From Molossus alvarezi (lineage: Eukaryota; Chordata; Mammalia; Chiroptera; Molossidae), in contig JBAWUJ010000056.1 in assembly GCA_037176705.1 (NCBI GenBank), positions 248,001 through 312,000 on the forward strand: DNA of 64,000 nucleotides, in the 5' to 3' direction. Under the pieces are notes generated by a model that was given only the letters and a program-made list of their open reading frames with translations, ran no database searches and was not told the DNA's origin. How positions within the stretch are numbered: position 1 is the stretch's first letter; the number at the start of each line of letters is the position of its first letter. Positions 43,564 through 56,578 of the stretch are shown in pieces. The position numbers and the translations under genes were made by a program.

Positions 43564-46032
43564 ACAAGGGAGACCATCTGGTGGGAGACCTAAGAGTGTA
43601 GTGAGACATCAGGAGGGATACCTCGACTGGGAACATCTTCCCTGAGGAGCAAGGGCTTCGCCTCCCACACCGGGCCCCCGCCCAGCTCAGGATCCCAGTA
43701 CCAGGAAGAGAAGTCCCCATCCCTTGTGGCTGTGCAAACCACGGGGAATCGAGGTCGAGCCTGCCGGGGTCCCAGGCAGTTCCTTTGAAAGGGCCTGCCC
43801 ACGCACGGAGCTCCGGGGACCCTCTTTCTGCGGGCTGCGGAGTGGGGGTGGGTGGCAGGGAGGGACAGCGGCAGCTTGAAAGGCACCAGAGACATCCCTG
43901 GGAAGAACTGAGTCCTTTGGCATTGGGGTGAGAGCTGGAGGGGCAGCTTTGTCCCGGGCACACGTGCTGGTGGAGGCTGCTGTTCCATGGGTGAGCCCTT
44001 CCCTCGCGGGGCAGGCAGCCCGGTGGGCGGGCGCGCACCGTCCCTGGGACTCTGGTGACCTGGCACCCACTGTCTGGACCACCCTGGTGATTGCCTGAGG
44101 CCCCGCCCCACGGCCCATTCAGGCCCACCCAAGCTGTGTCCATTGACTTTCTCCTAGGATTGGCCTGTCTTGGCTCCCGCTTGCTTCACGTGGTCCTAAA
44201 TTCTCTGAAACCAGCAACACCTGGCCTCAGCGAGCCCCATCCCTCCTCTGGCTCACTGGCCCCAGGCCTGGCAGTGGTAGCAGCCAGCCTTGGGGCCCAG
44301 CTTGACATTGCCTAGGCACCTCCAAGACCAGCACAGAAGGCAGCCATGTGTAGATCGCTTTGTAGCTTATGTCTGGTGGCCCCGGGGAGAACACACAGGG
44401 GCAGTGGCCGACCTCGCCCCGGAGCCAGCCTGGAAGAGTTGGCCTTTCCTTTGCTCCTTTTCCCTTCAGAATATTACAATGGCATCCTCAGTCCCTGGAG
44501 GTGGGCCTCTGAGCTTCTTTCTCAATAGGCTGTACGTGTGTATTCTTTCTCTTGCCTCTCTCTTTCCTCCCTCCCTCCCTCTCTGGCTAGAGCCCTTTGG
44601 GGCTCAGGGCGAGACTGAGGAAGTTGTACAGAGAGCTCCCACATGCCCACTGCCCTGTAGTCCCTGCTCTTTCTTCCCCAAGTCACACACGGGCAGGCAC
44701 GCAGGCACCCAATGCGTGAATTTTCTGAGGCCCAGAGGCCTGGTGCAGAACTTAGGATGAAACCCCTACCCTTCTGTTTTCCACAAAGACAGGCATGGGC
44801 CTAAGCAAGGTGGCCTGGCCTGGGCCTGGGGGTGGGGTGGGGGTGGGCTTAGGGGATGGGAAGGGAAGGCCAGGGCCACTTATTCCAAGGGAAAGCAATG
44901 GCTTCATTCAAATGCAGAGAGCCTAGGACTTTGCCTCAGGCTTCTACAACTCCCCCACACTTAGGCCACTGATTCCAAGCTGCAGGAAGGGAGCGCGGGC
45001 GGGCAGTCTGGGGCTGAAAGACTTCGCCTCCATGTGCCAAAGCCGAAAACTGCCCTCCACCCTCTGAGACAGGGCAGGGTGTGGGTGGGGGTTAGGTGGC
45101 GGTCGGGTGGTGGCGGTGGTGTTGAGCGGTGGCGGTTTAGGGGTGCAGGTCCAGGGCATCCAAGGAGAAGTTAAACAGTCCATCTCGGCGTCTTCGATTC
45201 CCTAGGCCAAACGCTGGTGTGGAGTGATGAGGGTGCGGGGAGGCCTGGTAGGGGATGAATGGACTCAGTAAGCCTGTGTCTCGGGAACAACGAGCACACG
45301 CGTACTGAAACACTGTGCTCCAGCTGACGATTTTGGTAACTCTCCTTTAGGTTCCCCTCACATGGATGGATGGGTAGATGGTTGGGTGGGTGGGTGGGTG
45401 GATGGATGGATGGATGGTGAGCACTGAACTGGACAGAGAGGACACACCGATCCTCCCTCCGCCCACCGATTTCCAAGGGTAGGTCCGGGCCTAGGACATG
45501 GGCAACACCCCCATCAAGTGAATTTAGTTAACACCTTTGTAGTTTGGACCGTCCTTGGAGTTTAGTGTAGGTCTCTGGGTCTGTGGGGCCACGACACAGG
45601 CCTCCGCTGAGCTCGCCTGTGTTCCTATGTGTATGTGGCCCCTGTTACGCGCACACGCGCGCGCACACACACGGTCCTCTCCTCGGGAGAGCCCTGACTC
45701 CTAAGTCGTGATCCCGGGGTTGTTTGAAACATCACCCCAAAGGAGTGGACCCCAGGAGGAGGATGTGAACATATGTAGTAGACGCCCGTGAACTGTGTGT
45801 TCTGAAAAGGGTTCAGACCTTAGGTCGTAGGTGATGTTTATATTTACCACCCTGCAATGAGAACCTAGAAACAAGTCAGGACATCAAAAATCCCTCTCTT
45901 TGAAAGTCAGGGAGTTCCTGCATGTGTCAGAGAGGGTCCCCTATTTGTCTCCTGGCCTTCCACAGAATTCACCCCAGGACCCGATGTGTAATCTTTGAGT
46001 CTGATGAGTTTTTTGAGTCATTCTTTGTTGTT

Positions 46033-46115
46033 GCTGGTGCTGGTGCTGGTGCTGGTGCTGGTGCTGGTGCTGGTGCTGGTGCTGGTGCTGGTGCTGGTGC
46101 GGGTCCTGGTGTTGG

Positions 46116-46143
<28 letters not shown>
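46033..46143 (+). repeat. U8 terminal microsatellite (GCTGGT)11 / (GCT)9
   Basis: Same structure as U1, U7 and U9. Confidence 0.97.
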
Positions 46144-46146
<3 letters not shown>

Positions 46147-47752
46147 TCTTCAGTTAAACCTCACCCGAGGGTATTTCCTTGATTTGCAGTTGGACACCGA
46201 AATGCCAGGATAATTCTGGGAGAAGAGGAATGGAGAAACCGAGGCAGGAAAGATAAACAAAGCCAAAGAGCTTTGCGGGACGTGTGTAGCAGGGCCTGAT
46301 CTTGAGAACCAGGCCAACAGACTCTACTTGTCACAGAAGTGTGCAGCAGAGGAGGGGGCACGGAAGGGGAGAGGGGGAGAATTCAGACACCACTTAGTGG
46401 CAATCATCCTGAAGTTGTTGGGACAGCAGGGAGGGAGAGAGGGAGGGAGGAGGAAAGAAGAGTGTAAAGGAATGAACCAAGCAACCGAGCAACCAACCGA
46501 CCAAAGAGGCAGGTCCTTCCCAGGAACTAGACCAAAGAAAAGGGGAGACTTTGGGAGTCCAACTGCACCAGGAATATCTAGGCGAGGAACTTCAAAACCA
46601 AAACTTCCAGACAGAAGGGGATGTGAGGCAGAAAAGGCTCTTTAGATGAGCCGAGAGCCTGCCTGTGCTCCCTAGGCCAGACGCGTAGGGTGGCTCGCTC
46701 CGTTTCCGTAATAAATGTGCATGAGTTCAGGTTGTGCTCCCTTCACTTGCATTCAGGTTGCAATAAATTCACGGGGCGAGCGGAAGGCAGATGTTCTGTG
46801 CAGTGTCTCCTCCACCTCCTTCCCCATGAGAACACAAAGATCCAGGCTGGGGACAGCCCTCTGCCGGTGATTCAGGGGATCGTCCAGTCACACCTCTCTG
46901 GTGTCTGTGAGCGGTGCAGGTCCCATTTGCATCACAGGCGGCCTTTGAGAGGGAGTGGGAGGGGGCCAGGGGGTATGGTCAAGTGGGAGGGCAGGAGGGA
47001 GCGGGAAGAGGGAACTCTGCAACACCTGAAGAGTTTATTGTCTTTGGCTTTCCCCACACACTCACTGCTTCAAGAAGCAGTGTGGAGTCACACCAAGATT
47101 CCCCACAGGAGAACAGGAAGGAGGGGTTGACGGCAGGCAAGTTTCCTTAGTAGGCCTCCTCCTCGCCCAGCCGCACCACTTGCCCTTGGCAGAGATTCCA
47201 ACGCCAGGCAAGGGGAGGAGTGGGGGCGAAAGCTTCACAGTGCCCAAAGGGTAGGGCCCCCGGCCCATGGGAAGCTGGTGGCAGGCGGGCCGAGCAGTGG
47301 AGGGGTGTCCCGTGGAACACATCTGCCGCTTTGCCATCGGACTGGAGCTTGGTGGGTTGTCGGGGCGGCGGCCCAAACACACGGGTGGAGGGGGGCGCTC
47401 GCCTAGGGCGGGACTTTTGGGGGGGGGGTTGCCCCGCCGGTTCGGTGCCCGCCGCCACAGGAGTGGTTCGCCGTGTCCTGCCAGGAATCCCTCTGTCACC
47501 CTCTTCAGTCCACCAAATCCCGTTTTTGTCTGGGAAAAGTGGACATGTGTAAAAAGGAGAAGCGAACGGACGACACAGTTCCGGGAGGCCGATTCACGTG
47601 GATATTGTTTCCACGCGACACAGGTGTCAAGAAGTAAGTGTAAGGGATGAGGCCCCCACCTGCATTTCTCAGGCCGTGAAAGTGGTTTTCATGGCAGGTA
47701 CTGCCCTGTGTCATTTGCCCCGACCCTGCTCCTACACACCGCCTTCCATTTC

Positions 47753-49328
47753 CCCGGGGCGCGCAGGTGTGCTGTCAATTGCCAGCATTCAGGACGGCCG
47801 CGGCCCCGCCCCTTTCGCCCCGCCCCCGTCCTGACGGCCCATCCCCCTGTGCGCCGACCCGGCCAGCTGTCAACCTCCTCCGTGCGGAGCTTATCACAGC
47901 CGCCACCGGGCAGGCGCTGCGCGATTGCCCCACGTCACAGTGAGGCCAGCCGGATCGCATCGCATCACATCACGTCGCATCGCATCCTGACTAACGGGGC
48001 CACGGAGACGCGTGGCCCAGCGCTCGGGAGCCCGGGCACGTGCTCGATTCACGGCAGCGGGAGGGTGCTTGGGACACTTGTCTTCTCTCCTCTCTTTTCC
48101 GCTTCTCTCTCTCTCTCTCTCTCTCTGTGTCTCTCTCTGTCTCTCTCTCTTTCCCGCCCCGCCCCCGTCTCCCTCTCCTCCTCTCTCTCTCCCCCCTAGT
48201 CTCATAGAGCTCTCCGGTCTTGCAGGACAGGGAATTTCGCGGAGTCGTGGAAGGGACTGCTCCCCTAGGCCCCTCCTGTGCCGAGGAAGGTCAGGCGGGC
48301 AAGCGGGTCCCCGGGCGGATTTGGGGATTTCCTCGGAGCGAGGAGAGGAGGCAGCTTCTCTGTGCGATCTCGGTTCCGGCGGAGGACACCTGCTGTGGGC
48401 AGAGAAGCCCGACCCCGGTGGCCTGGGGTTTTCGCCGGCGCCGGCGATACCGCGATACGTCAACCATCCACAGGAGTGGAAACGGTCCTGGTGCACACTG
48501 CAACTGTTTTCAGAGAGGTAGGGACTGTCGTGTCTTAGGTCAAATAAGTACTTTTGAAACCTAAGTCCTTCAGATCAACGTGTTAATATTTATTGCCTGA
48601 TCCGCCCGCGCCCGCCCAGTCCCCAGCACACCAGGCCACCCACAGCCGGCCTCGCCCCCCCACCCAGACACACACACACGCACCCCCACGGACACGCACA
48701 CCGCCCCGCCCCCACCCACACCGACACAGCAGCGCCCAGTCACGGCCCGTTAGAGATCCGGGCCACTGGTGGACCCGGTCGCTGTCCGTTGCAGCGGTCG
48801 CTGTCCGTTGCAGCGGCGAAGTCCGGTGCCGGGCAATCTGTCTCTCCGGTCGCCCAGGCAACCGGCGGCCAGGGCCGCCGTTGATGGCGCGGTCACGCGT
48901 CACCCGCAAGTCGTCCTCGCTCGTTCGGTGCCTCGATCGCGTGACCGCGGTTCTGCGGGCAGACCCGGAAGCGGGCCGGAGAGAGGCACACACGCACAGA
49001 CACTCCCTCCCTCCCTCCCTCACAGACACACACAGGCCTCCACACCTCCCTCGCTGGCTCGCTCCCTCCCCCCCCCCTTGGCCTCTGGCGACATACAAGT
49101 ACATAATCAGTCAATAAAACGTTTCAATATCGCGGCGCTCTCGTCCATTTCATCGGCTTCGCGTCAGTCTGCGGCCTCGGCCCGGGCAGAGACCCTGAGA
49201 GGGCCGAGGAGATCTCCCCCTCCCTTTCGACCTGGAGGATGTTCAGTGGGCCGGCGAGGGAAGAGCGGCTGCCAGCCGCCGAGCCGGCCCGCGCGCTTTG
49301 TTTCTCACGGAAGGCTTCCGGGCCCGTG
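47753..49328. promoter_or_regulatory. U9 CpG island core
   Basis: Counterpart of 1691-3270. Same length and CTCC state as the U8 island. Confidence 0.8.
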
Positions 49329-51797
49329 ACAAGGGAGACCATCTGGTGGGAGACCTAAGAGTGTAGTGAGACATCAGGAGGGATACCTCGACTGGGAACA
49401 TCTTCCCTGAGGAGCAAGGGCTTCGCCTCCCACACCGGGCCCCCGCCCAGCTCAGGATCCCAGTACCAGGAAGAGAAGTCCCCATCCCTTGTGGCTGTGC
49501 AAACCACGGGGAATCGAGGTCGAGCCTGCCGGGGTCCCAGGCAGTTCCTTTGAAAGGGCCTGCCCACGCACGGAGCTCCGGGGACCCTCTTTCTGCGGGC
49601 TGCGGAGTGGGGGTGGGTGGCAGGGAGGGACAGCGGCAGCTTGAAAGGCACCAGAGACATCACTGGGAAGAACTGAGTCCTTTGGCATTGGGGTGAGAGC
49701 TGGAGGGGCAGCTTTGTCCCGGGCACACGTGCTGGTGGAGGCTGCTGTTCCATGGGTGAGCCCTTCCCTCGCGGGGCAGGCAGCCCGGTGGGCGGGCGCG
49801 CACCGTCCCTGGGACTCTGGTGACCTGGCACCCACTGTCTGGACCACCCTGGTGATTGCCTGAGGCCCCGCCCCACGGCCCATTCAGGCCCACCCAAGCT
49901 GTGTCCATTGACTTTCTCCTAGGATTGGCCTGTCTTGGCTCCCGCTTGCTTCACGTGGTCCTAAATTCTCTGAAACCAGCAACACCTGGCCTCAGCGAGC
50001 CCCATCCCTCCTCTGGCTCACTGGCCCCAGGCCTGGCAGTGGTAGCAGCCAGCCTTGGGGCCCAGCTTGACATTGCCTAGGCACCTCCAAGACCAGCACA
50101 GAAGGCAGCCATGTGTAGATCGCTTTGTAGCTTATGTCTGGTGGCCCCGGGGAGAACACACAGGGGCAGTGGCCGACCTCGCCCCGGAGCCAGCCTGGAA
50201 GAGTTGGCCTTTCCTTTGCTCCTTTTCCCTTCAGAATATTACAATGGCATCCTCAGTCCCTGGAGGTGGGCCTCTGAGCTTCTTTCTCAATAGGCTGTAC
50301 GTGTGTGTTCTTTCTCTTGCCTCTCTCTTTCCTCCCTCCCTCCCTCTCTGGCTAGAGCCCTTTGGGGCTCAGGGCGAGACTGAGGAAGTTGTACAGAGAG
50401 CTCCCACATGCCCACTGCCCTGTAGTCCCTGCTCTTTCTTCCCCAAGTCACACACGGGCAGGCACGCAGGCACCCAATGCGTGAATTTTCTGAGGCCCAG
50501 AGGCCTGGTGCAGAACTTAGGATGAAACCCCTACCCTTCTGTTTTCCACAAAGACAGGCATGGGCCTAAGCAAGGTGGCCTGGCCTGGGCCTGGGGGTGG
50601 GGTGGGGGTGGGCTTAGGGGATGGGAAGGGAAGGCCAGGGCCACTTATTCCAAGGGAAAGCAATGGCTTCATTCAAATGCAGAGAGCCTAGGACTTTGCC
50701 TCAGGCTTCTACAACTCCCCCACACTTAGGCCACTGATTCCAAGCTGCAGGAAGGGAGCGCGGGCGGGCAGTCTGGGGCTGAAAGACTTCGCCTCCATGT
50801 GCCAAAGCCGAAAACTGCCCTCCACCCTCTGAGACAGGGCAGGGTGTGGGTGGGGGTTAGGTGGCGGTCGGGTGGTGGCGGTGGTGTTGAGCGGTGGCGG
50901 TTTAGGGGTGCAGGTCCAGGGCATCCAAGGAGAAGTTAAACAGTCCATCTCGGCGTCTTCGATTCCCTAGGCCAAACGCTGGTGTGGAGTGATGAGGGTG
51001 CGGGGAGGCCTGGTAGGGGATGAATGGACTCAGTAAGCCTGTGTCTCGGGAACAACGAGCACACGCGTACTGAAACACTGTGCTCCAGCTGACGATTTTG
51101 GTAACTCTCCTTTAGGTTCCCCTCACATGGATGGATGGGTAGATGGTTGGGTGGGTGGGTGGGTGGATGGATGGATGGATGGTGAGCACTGAACTGGACA
51201 GAGAGGACACACCGATCCTCCCTCCGCCCACCGATTTCCAAGGGTAGGTCCGGGCCTAGGACATGGGCAACAACCCCATCAAGTGAATTTAGTTAACACC
51301 TTTGTAGTTTGGACCGTCCTTGGAGTTTAGTGTAGGTCTCTGGGTCTGTGGGGCCACGACACAGGCCTCCGCTGAGCTCGCCTGTGTTCCTATGTGTATG
51401 TGGCCCCTGTTACGCGCACACGCGCGCGCACACACACGGTCCTCTCCTCGGGAGAGCCCTGACTCCTAAGTCGTGATCCCGGGGTTGTTTGAAACATCAC
51501 CCCAAAGGAGTGGACCCCAGGAGGAGGATGTGAACATATGTAGTAGACGCCCGTGAACTGTGTGTTCTGAAAAGGGTTCAGACCTTAGGTCGTAGGTGAT
51601 GTTTATATTTACCACCCTGCAATGAGAACCTAGAAACAAGTCAGGACATCAAAAATCCCTCTCTTTGAAAGTCAGGGAGTTCCTGCATGTGTCAGAGAGG
51701 GTCCCCTATTTGTCTCCTGGCCTTCCACAGAATTCACCCCAGGACCCGATGTGTAATCTTTGAGTCTGATGAGTTTTTTGAGTCATTCTTTGTTGTT

Positions 51798-51880
51798 GCT
51801 GGTGCTGGTGCTGGTGCTGGTGCTGGTGCTGGTGCTGGTGCTGGTGCTGGTGCTGGTGCTGGTGCGGGTCCTGGTGTTGG

Positions 51881-51908
<28 letters not shown>
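51798..51908 (+). repeat. U9 terminal microsatellite (GCTGGT)11 / (GCT)9
   Basis: Same structure as U1, U7 and U8. Confidence 0.97.
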
Positions 51909-51911
<3 letters not shown>

Positions 51912-53516
51912 TCTTCAGTTAAACCTCACCCGAGGGTATTTCCTTGATTTGCAGTTGGACACCGAAATGCCAGGATAATTCTGGGAGAAGAGGAATGGAG
52001 AAACCGAGGCAGGAAAGATAAACAAAGCCAAAGAGCTTTGCGGGACGTGTGTAGCAGGGCCTGATCTTGAGAACCAGGCCAACAGACTCTACTTGTCACA
52101 GAAGTGTGCAGCAGAGGAGGGGGCACGGAAGGGGAGAGGGGGAGAATTCAGACACCACTTAGTGGCAATCATCCTGAAGTTGTTGGGACAGCAGGGAGGG
52201 AGAGAGGGAGGGAGGAGGAAAGAAGAGTGTAAAGGAATGAACCAAGCAACCGAGCAACCAACCGACCAAAGAGGCAGGTCCTTCCCAGGAACTAGACCAA
52301 AGAAAAGGGGAGACTTTGGGAGTCCAACTGCACCAGGAATATCTAGGCGAGGAACTTCAAAACCAAAACTTCCAGACAGAAGGGGATGTGAGGCAGAAAA
52401 GGCTCTTTAGATGAGCCGAGAGCCTGCCTGTGCTCCCTAGGCCAGACGCGTAGGGTGGCTCGCTCCGTTTCCGTAATAAATGTGCATGAGTTCAGGTTGT
52501 GCTCCCTTCACTTGCATTCAGGTTGCAATAAATTCACGGGGCGAGCGGAAGGCAGATGTTCTGTGCAGTGTCTCCTCCACCTCCTTCCCCATGAGAACAC
52601 AAAGATCCAGGCTGGGGACAGCCCTCTGCCGGTGATTCAGGGGATCGTCCAGTCACACCTCTCTGGTGTCTGTGAGCGGTGCAGGTCCCATTTGCATCAC
52701 AGGCGGCCTTTGAGAGGGAGTGGGAGGGGGCCAGGGGGTATGGTCAAGTGGGAGGGCAGGAGGGAGCGGGAAGAGGGAACTCTGCAACACCTGAAGAGTT
52801 TATTGTCTTTGGCTTTCCCCACACACTCACTGCTTCAAGAAGCAGTGTGGAGTCACACCAAGATTCCCCACAGGAGAACAGGAAGGAGGGGTTGACGGCA
52901 GGCAAGTTTCCTTAGTAGGCCTCCTCCTCGCCCAGCCGCACCACTTGCCCTTGGCAGAGATTCCAACGCCAGGCAAGGGGAGGAGTGGGGGCGAAAGCTT
53001 CACAGTGCCCAAAGGGTAGGGCCCCCGGCCCATGGGAAGCTGGTGGCAGGCGGGCCGAGCAGTGGAGGGGTGTCCCGTGGAACACATCTGCCGCTTTGCC
53101 ATCGGACTGGAGCTTGGTGGGTTGTCGGGGCGGCGGCCCAAACACACGGGTGGAGGGGGGCGCTCGCCTAGGGCGGGACTTTTGGGGGGGGGTTGCCCCG
53201 CCGGTTCGGTGCCCGCCGCCACAGGAGTGGTTCGCCGTGTCCTGCCAGGAATCCCTCTGTCACCCTCTTCAGTCCACCAAATCCCGTTTTTGTCTGGGAA
53301 AAGTGGACATGTGTAAAAAGGAGAAGCGAACGGACGACACAGTTCCGGGAGGCCGATTCACGTGGATATTGTTTCCACGCGACACAGGTGTCAAGAAGTA
53401 AGTGTAAGGGATGAGGCCCCCACCTGCATTTCTCAGGCCGTGAAAGTGGTTTTCATGGCAGGTACTGCCCTGTGTCATTTGCCCCGACCCTGCTCCTACA
53501 CACCGCCTTCCATTTC

Positions 53517-55096
53517 CCCGGGGCGCGCAGGTGTGCTGTCAATTGCCAGCATTCAGGACGGCCGCGGCCCCGCCCCTTTCGCCCCGCCCCCGTCCTGACG
53601 GCCCATCCCCCTGTGCGCCGACCCGGCCAGCTGTCAACCTCCTCCGTGCGGAGCTTATCACAGCCGCCACCGGGCAGGCGCTGCGCGATTGCCCCACGTC
53701 ACAGTGAGGCCAGCCGGATCGCATCGCATCACATCACGTCGCATCGCATCCTGACTAACGGGGCCACGGAGACGCGTGGCCCAGCGCTCGGGAGCCCGGG
53801 CACGTGCTCGATTCACGGCAGCGGGAGGGTGCTTGGGACACTTGTCTTCTCTCCTCTCTTTTCCGCTTCTCTCTCTCTCTCTCTCTCTCTGTGTCTCTCT
53901 CTGTCTCTCTCTCTTTCCCGCCCCGCCCCCGTCTCCCTCTCCTCCTCTCTCTCTCCCCCCTAGTCTCATAGAGCTCTCCGGTCTTGCAGGACAGGGAATT
54001 TCGCGGAGTCGTGGAAGGGACTGCTCCCCTAGGCCCCTCCTGTGCCGAGGAAGGTCAGGCGGGCAAGCGGGTCCCCGGGCGGATTTGGGGATTTCCTCGG
54101 AGCGAGGAGAGGAGGCAGCTTCTCTGTGCGATCTCGGTTCCGGCGGAGGACACCTGCTGTGGGCAGAGAAGCCCGACCCCGGTGGCCTGGGGTTTTCGCC
54201 GGCGCCGGCGATACCGCGATACGTCAACCATCCACAGGAGTGGAAACGGTCCTGGTGCACACTGCAACTGTTTTCAGAGAGGTAGGGACTGTCGTGTCTT
54301 AGGTCAAATAAGTACTTTTGAAACCTAAGTCCTTCAGATCAACGTGTTAATATTTATTGCCTGATCCGCCCGCGCCCGCCCAGTCCCCAGCACACCAGGC
54401 CACCCACAGCCGGCCTCGCCCCCCCACCCAGACACACACACACGCACCCCCACGGACACGCACACCGCCCCGCCCCCACCCACACCGACACAGCAGCGCC
54501 CAGTCACGGCCCGTTAGAGATCCGGGCCACTGGTGGACCCGGTCGCTGTCCGTTGCAGCGGTCGCTGTCCGTTGCAGCGGCGAAGTCCGGTGCCGGGCAA
54601 TCTGTCTCTCCGGTCGCCCAGGCAACCGGCGGCCAGGGCCGCCGTTGATGGCGCGGTCACGCGTCACCCGCAAGTCGTCCTCGCTCGTTCGGTGCCTCGA
54701 TCGCGTGACCGCGGTTCTGCGGGCAGACCCGGAAGCGGGCCGGAGAGAGGCACACACGCACAGACACTCCCTCCCTCCCTCCCTCCCTCACAGACACACA
54801 CAGGCCTCCACACCTCCCTCGCTGGCTCGCTCCCTCCCCCCCCCCTTGGCCTCTGGCGACATACAAGTACATAATCAGTCAATAAAACGTTTCAATATCG
54901 CGGCGCTCTCGTCCATTTCATCGGCTTCGCGTCAGTCTGCGGCCTCGGCCCGGGCAGAGACCCTGAGAGGGCCGAGGAGATCTCCCCCTCCCTTTCGACC
55001 TGGAGGATGTTCAGTGGGCCGGCGAGGGAAGAGCGGCTGCCAGCCGCCGAGCCGGCCCGCGCGCTTTGTTTCTCACGGAAGGCTTCCGGGCCCGTG
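53517..55096. promoter_or_regulatory. U10 CpG island core
   Basis: Counterpart of 1691-3270, same length as the U1 copy. No private difference noticed inside it. Confidence 0.8.
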
Positions 55097-56407
55097 ACAA
55101 GGGAGACCATCTGGTGGGAGACCTAAGAGTGTAGTGAGACATCAGGAGGGATACCTCGACTGGGAACATCTTCCCTGAGGAGCAAGGGCTTCGCCTCCCA
55201 CACCGGGCCCCCGCCCAGCTCAGGATCCCAGTACCAGGAAGAGAAGTCCCCATCCCTTGTGGCTGTGCAAACCACGGGGAATCGAGGTCGAGCCTGCCGG
55301 GGTCCCAGGCAGTTCCTTTGAAAGGGCCTGCCCACGCACGGAGCTCCGGGGACCCTCTTTCTGCGGGCTGCGGAGTGGGGGTGGGTGGCAGGGAGGGACA
55401 GCGGCAGCTTGAAAGGCACCAGAGACATCCCTGGGAAGAACTGAGTCCTTTGGCATTGGGGTGAGAGCTGGAGGGGCAGCTTTGTCCCGGGCACACGTGC
55501 TGGTGGAGGCTGCTGTTCCATGGGTGAGCCCTTCCCTCGCGGGGCAGGCAGCCCGGTGGGCGGGCGCGCACCGTCCCTGGGACTCTGGTGACCTGGCACC
55601 CACTGTCTGGGCCACCCTGGTGATTGCCTGAGGCCCCGCCCCACGGCCCATTCAGGCCCACCCAAGCTGTGTCCATTGACTTTCTCCTAGGATTGGCCTG
55701 TCTTGGCTCCCGCTTGCTTCACGTGGTCCTAAATTCTCTGAAACCAGCAACACCTGGCCTCAGCGAGCCCCATCCCTCCTCTGGCTCACTGGCCCCAGGC
55801 CTGGCAGTGGTAGCAGCCAGCCTTGGGGCCCAGCTTGACATTGCCTAGGCACCTCCAAGACCAGCACAGAAGGCAGCCATGTGTAGATCGCTTTGTAGCT
55901 TATGTCTGGTGGCCCCGGGGAGAACACACAGGGGCAGTGGCCGACCTCGCCCCGGAGCCAGCCTGGAAGAGTTGGCCTTTCCTTTGCTCCTTTTCCCTTC
56001 AGAATATTACAATGGCATCCTCAGTCCCTGGAGGTGGGCCTCTGAGCTTCTTTCTCAATAGGCTGTACGTGTGTATTCTTTCTCTTGCCTCTCTCTTTCC
56101 TCCCTCCCTCCCTCTCTGGCTAGAGCCCTTTGGGGCTCAGGGCGAGACTGAGGAAGTTGTACAGAGAGCTCCCACATGCCCACTGCCCTGTAGTCCCTGC
56201 TCTTTCTTCCCCAAGTCACACACGGGCAGGCACGCAGGCACCCAATGCGTGAATTTTCTGAGGCCCAGAGGCCTGGTGCAGAACTTAGGATGAAACCCCT
56301 ACCCTTCTGTTTTCCACAAAGACAGGCATGGGCCTAAGCAAGGTGGCCTGGCCTGGGCCTGGGGGTGGGGTGGGGGTGGGCTTAGGGGATGGGAAGGGAA
56401 GGCCAGG

Positions 56408-56578
56408 GATTCCAAGGGAAAGCAATGGCTTCATTCAAATGCAGAGAGCCTAGGACTTTGCCTCAGGCTTCTACAACTCCCCCACACTTAGGCCACTGAT
56501 TCCAAGCTGCAGGAAGGGCAGTCTGGGGCTGAAAGACTTCGCCTCCATGTGCCAAAGCCCCTCCATGTGCCAAAGCCG
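56408..56578. other. U10 private indel cluster
   Basis: Compared with all other units: 6 bp (CCACTT) missing after 56408, 12 bp missing after 56518, and an 18 bp segment duplicated in tandem at 56543-56560 and 56561-56578. The second copy ends in G where the first ends in C. Confidence 0.9.

Larger units (their letters stand above)
40388..46143 (+). repeat. Macrosatellite unit U8 (5756 bp)
   Basis: Shares with U9 only: GGACCACC for GGGCCACC near 44078, four CTCC tetramers combined with CATTTCATCGGC, and CACAGGCCTCCG combined with the 27 nt alternating tract. Private changes are an 8 bp deletion at 40722/40723 (AAGCAACC missing), CCATTTCC for CCGTTTCC near 40938, and a G to T change at the start of the poly-G run near 41655. 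Terminal microsatellite: 11 GCTGGT plus 9 GCT. Confidence 0.96.
46144..51908 (+). repeat. Macrosatellite unit U9 (5765 bp)
   Basis: Partner of U8 by shared markers. Private changes are a tenth G in the homopolymer at 47419-47428 (nine in the other units except U8), CATCACTGG for CATCCCTGG near 49662, which puts a stop into the minus-strand frame that is open elsewhere, TGTGTTC for TGTATTC near 50307, and CAACAACC for CAACACCC near 51272. Terminal microsatellite: 11 GCTGGT plus 9 GCT. Confidence 0.96.
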
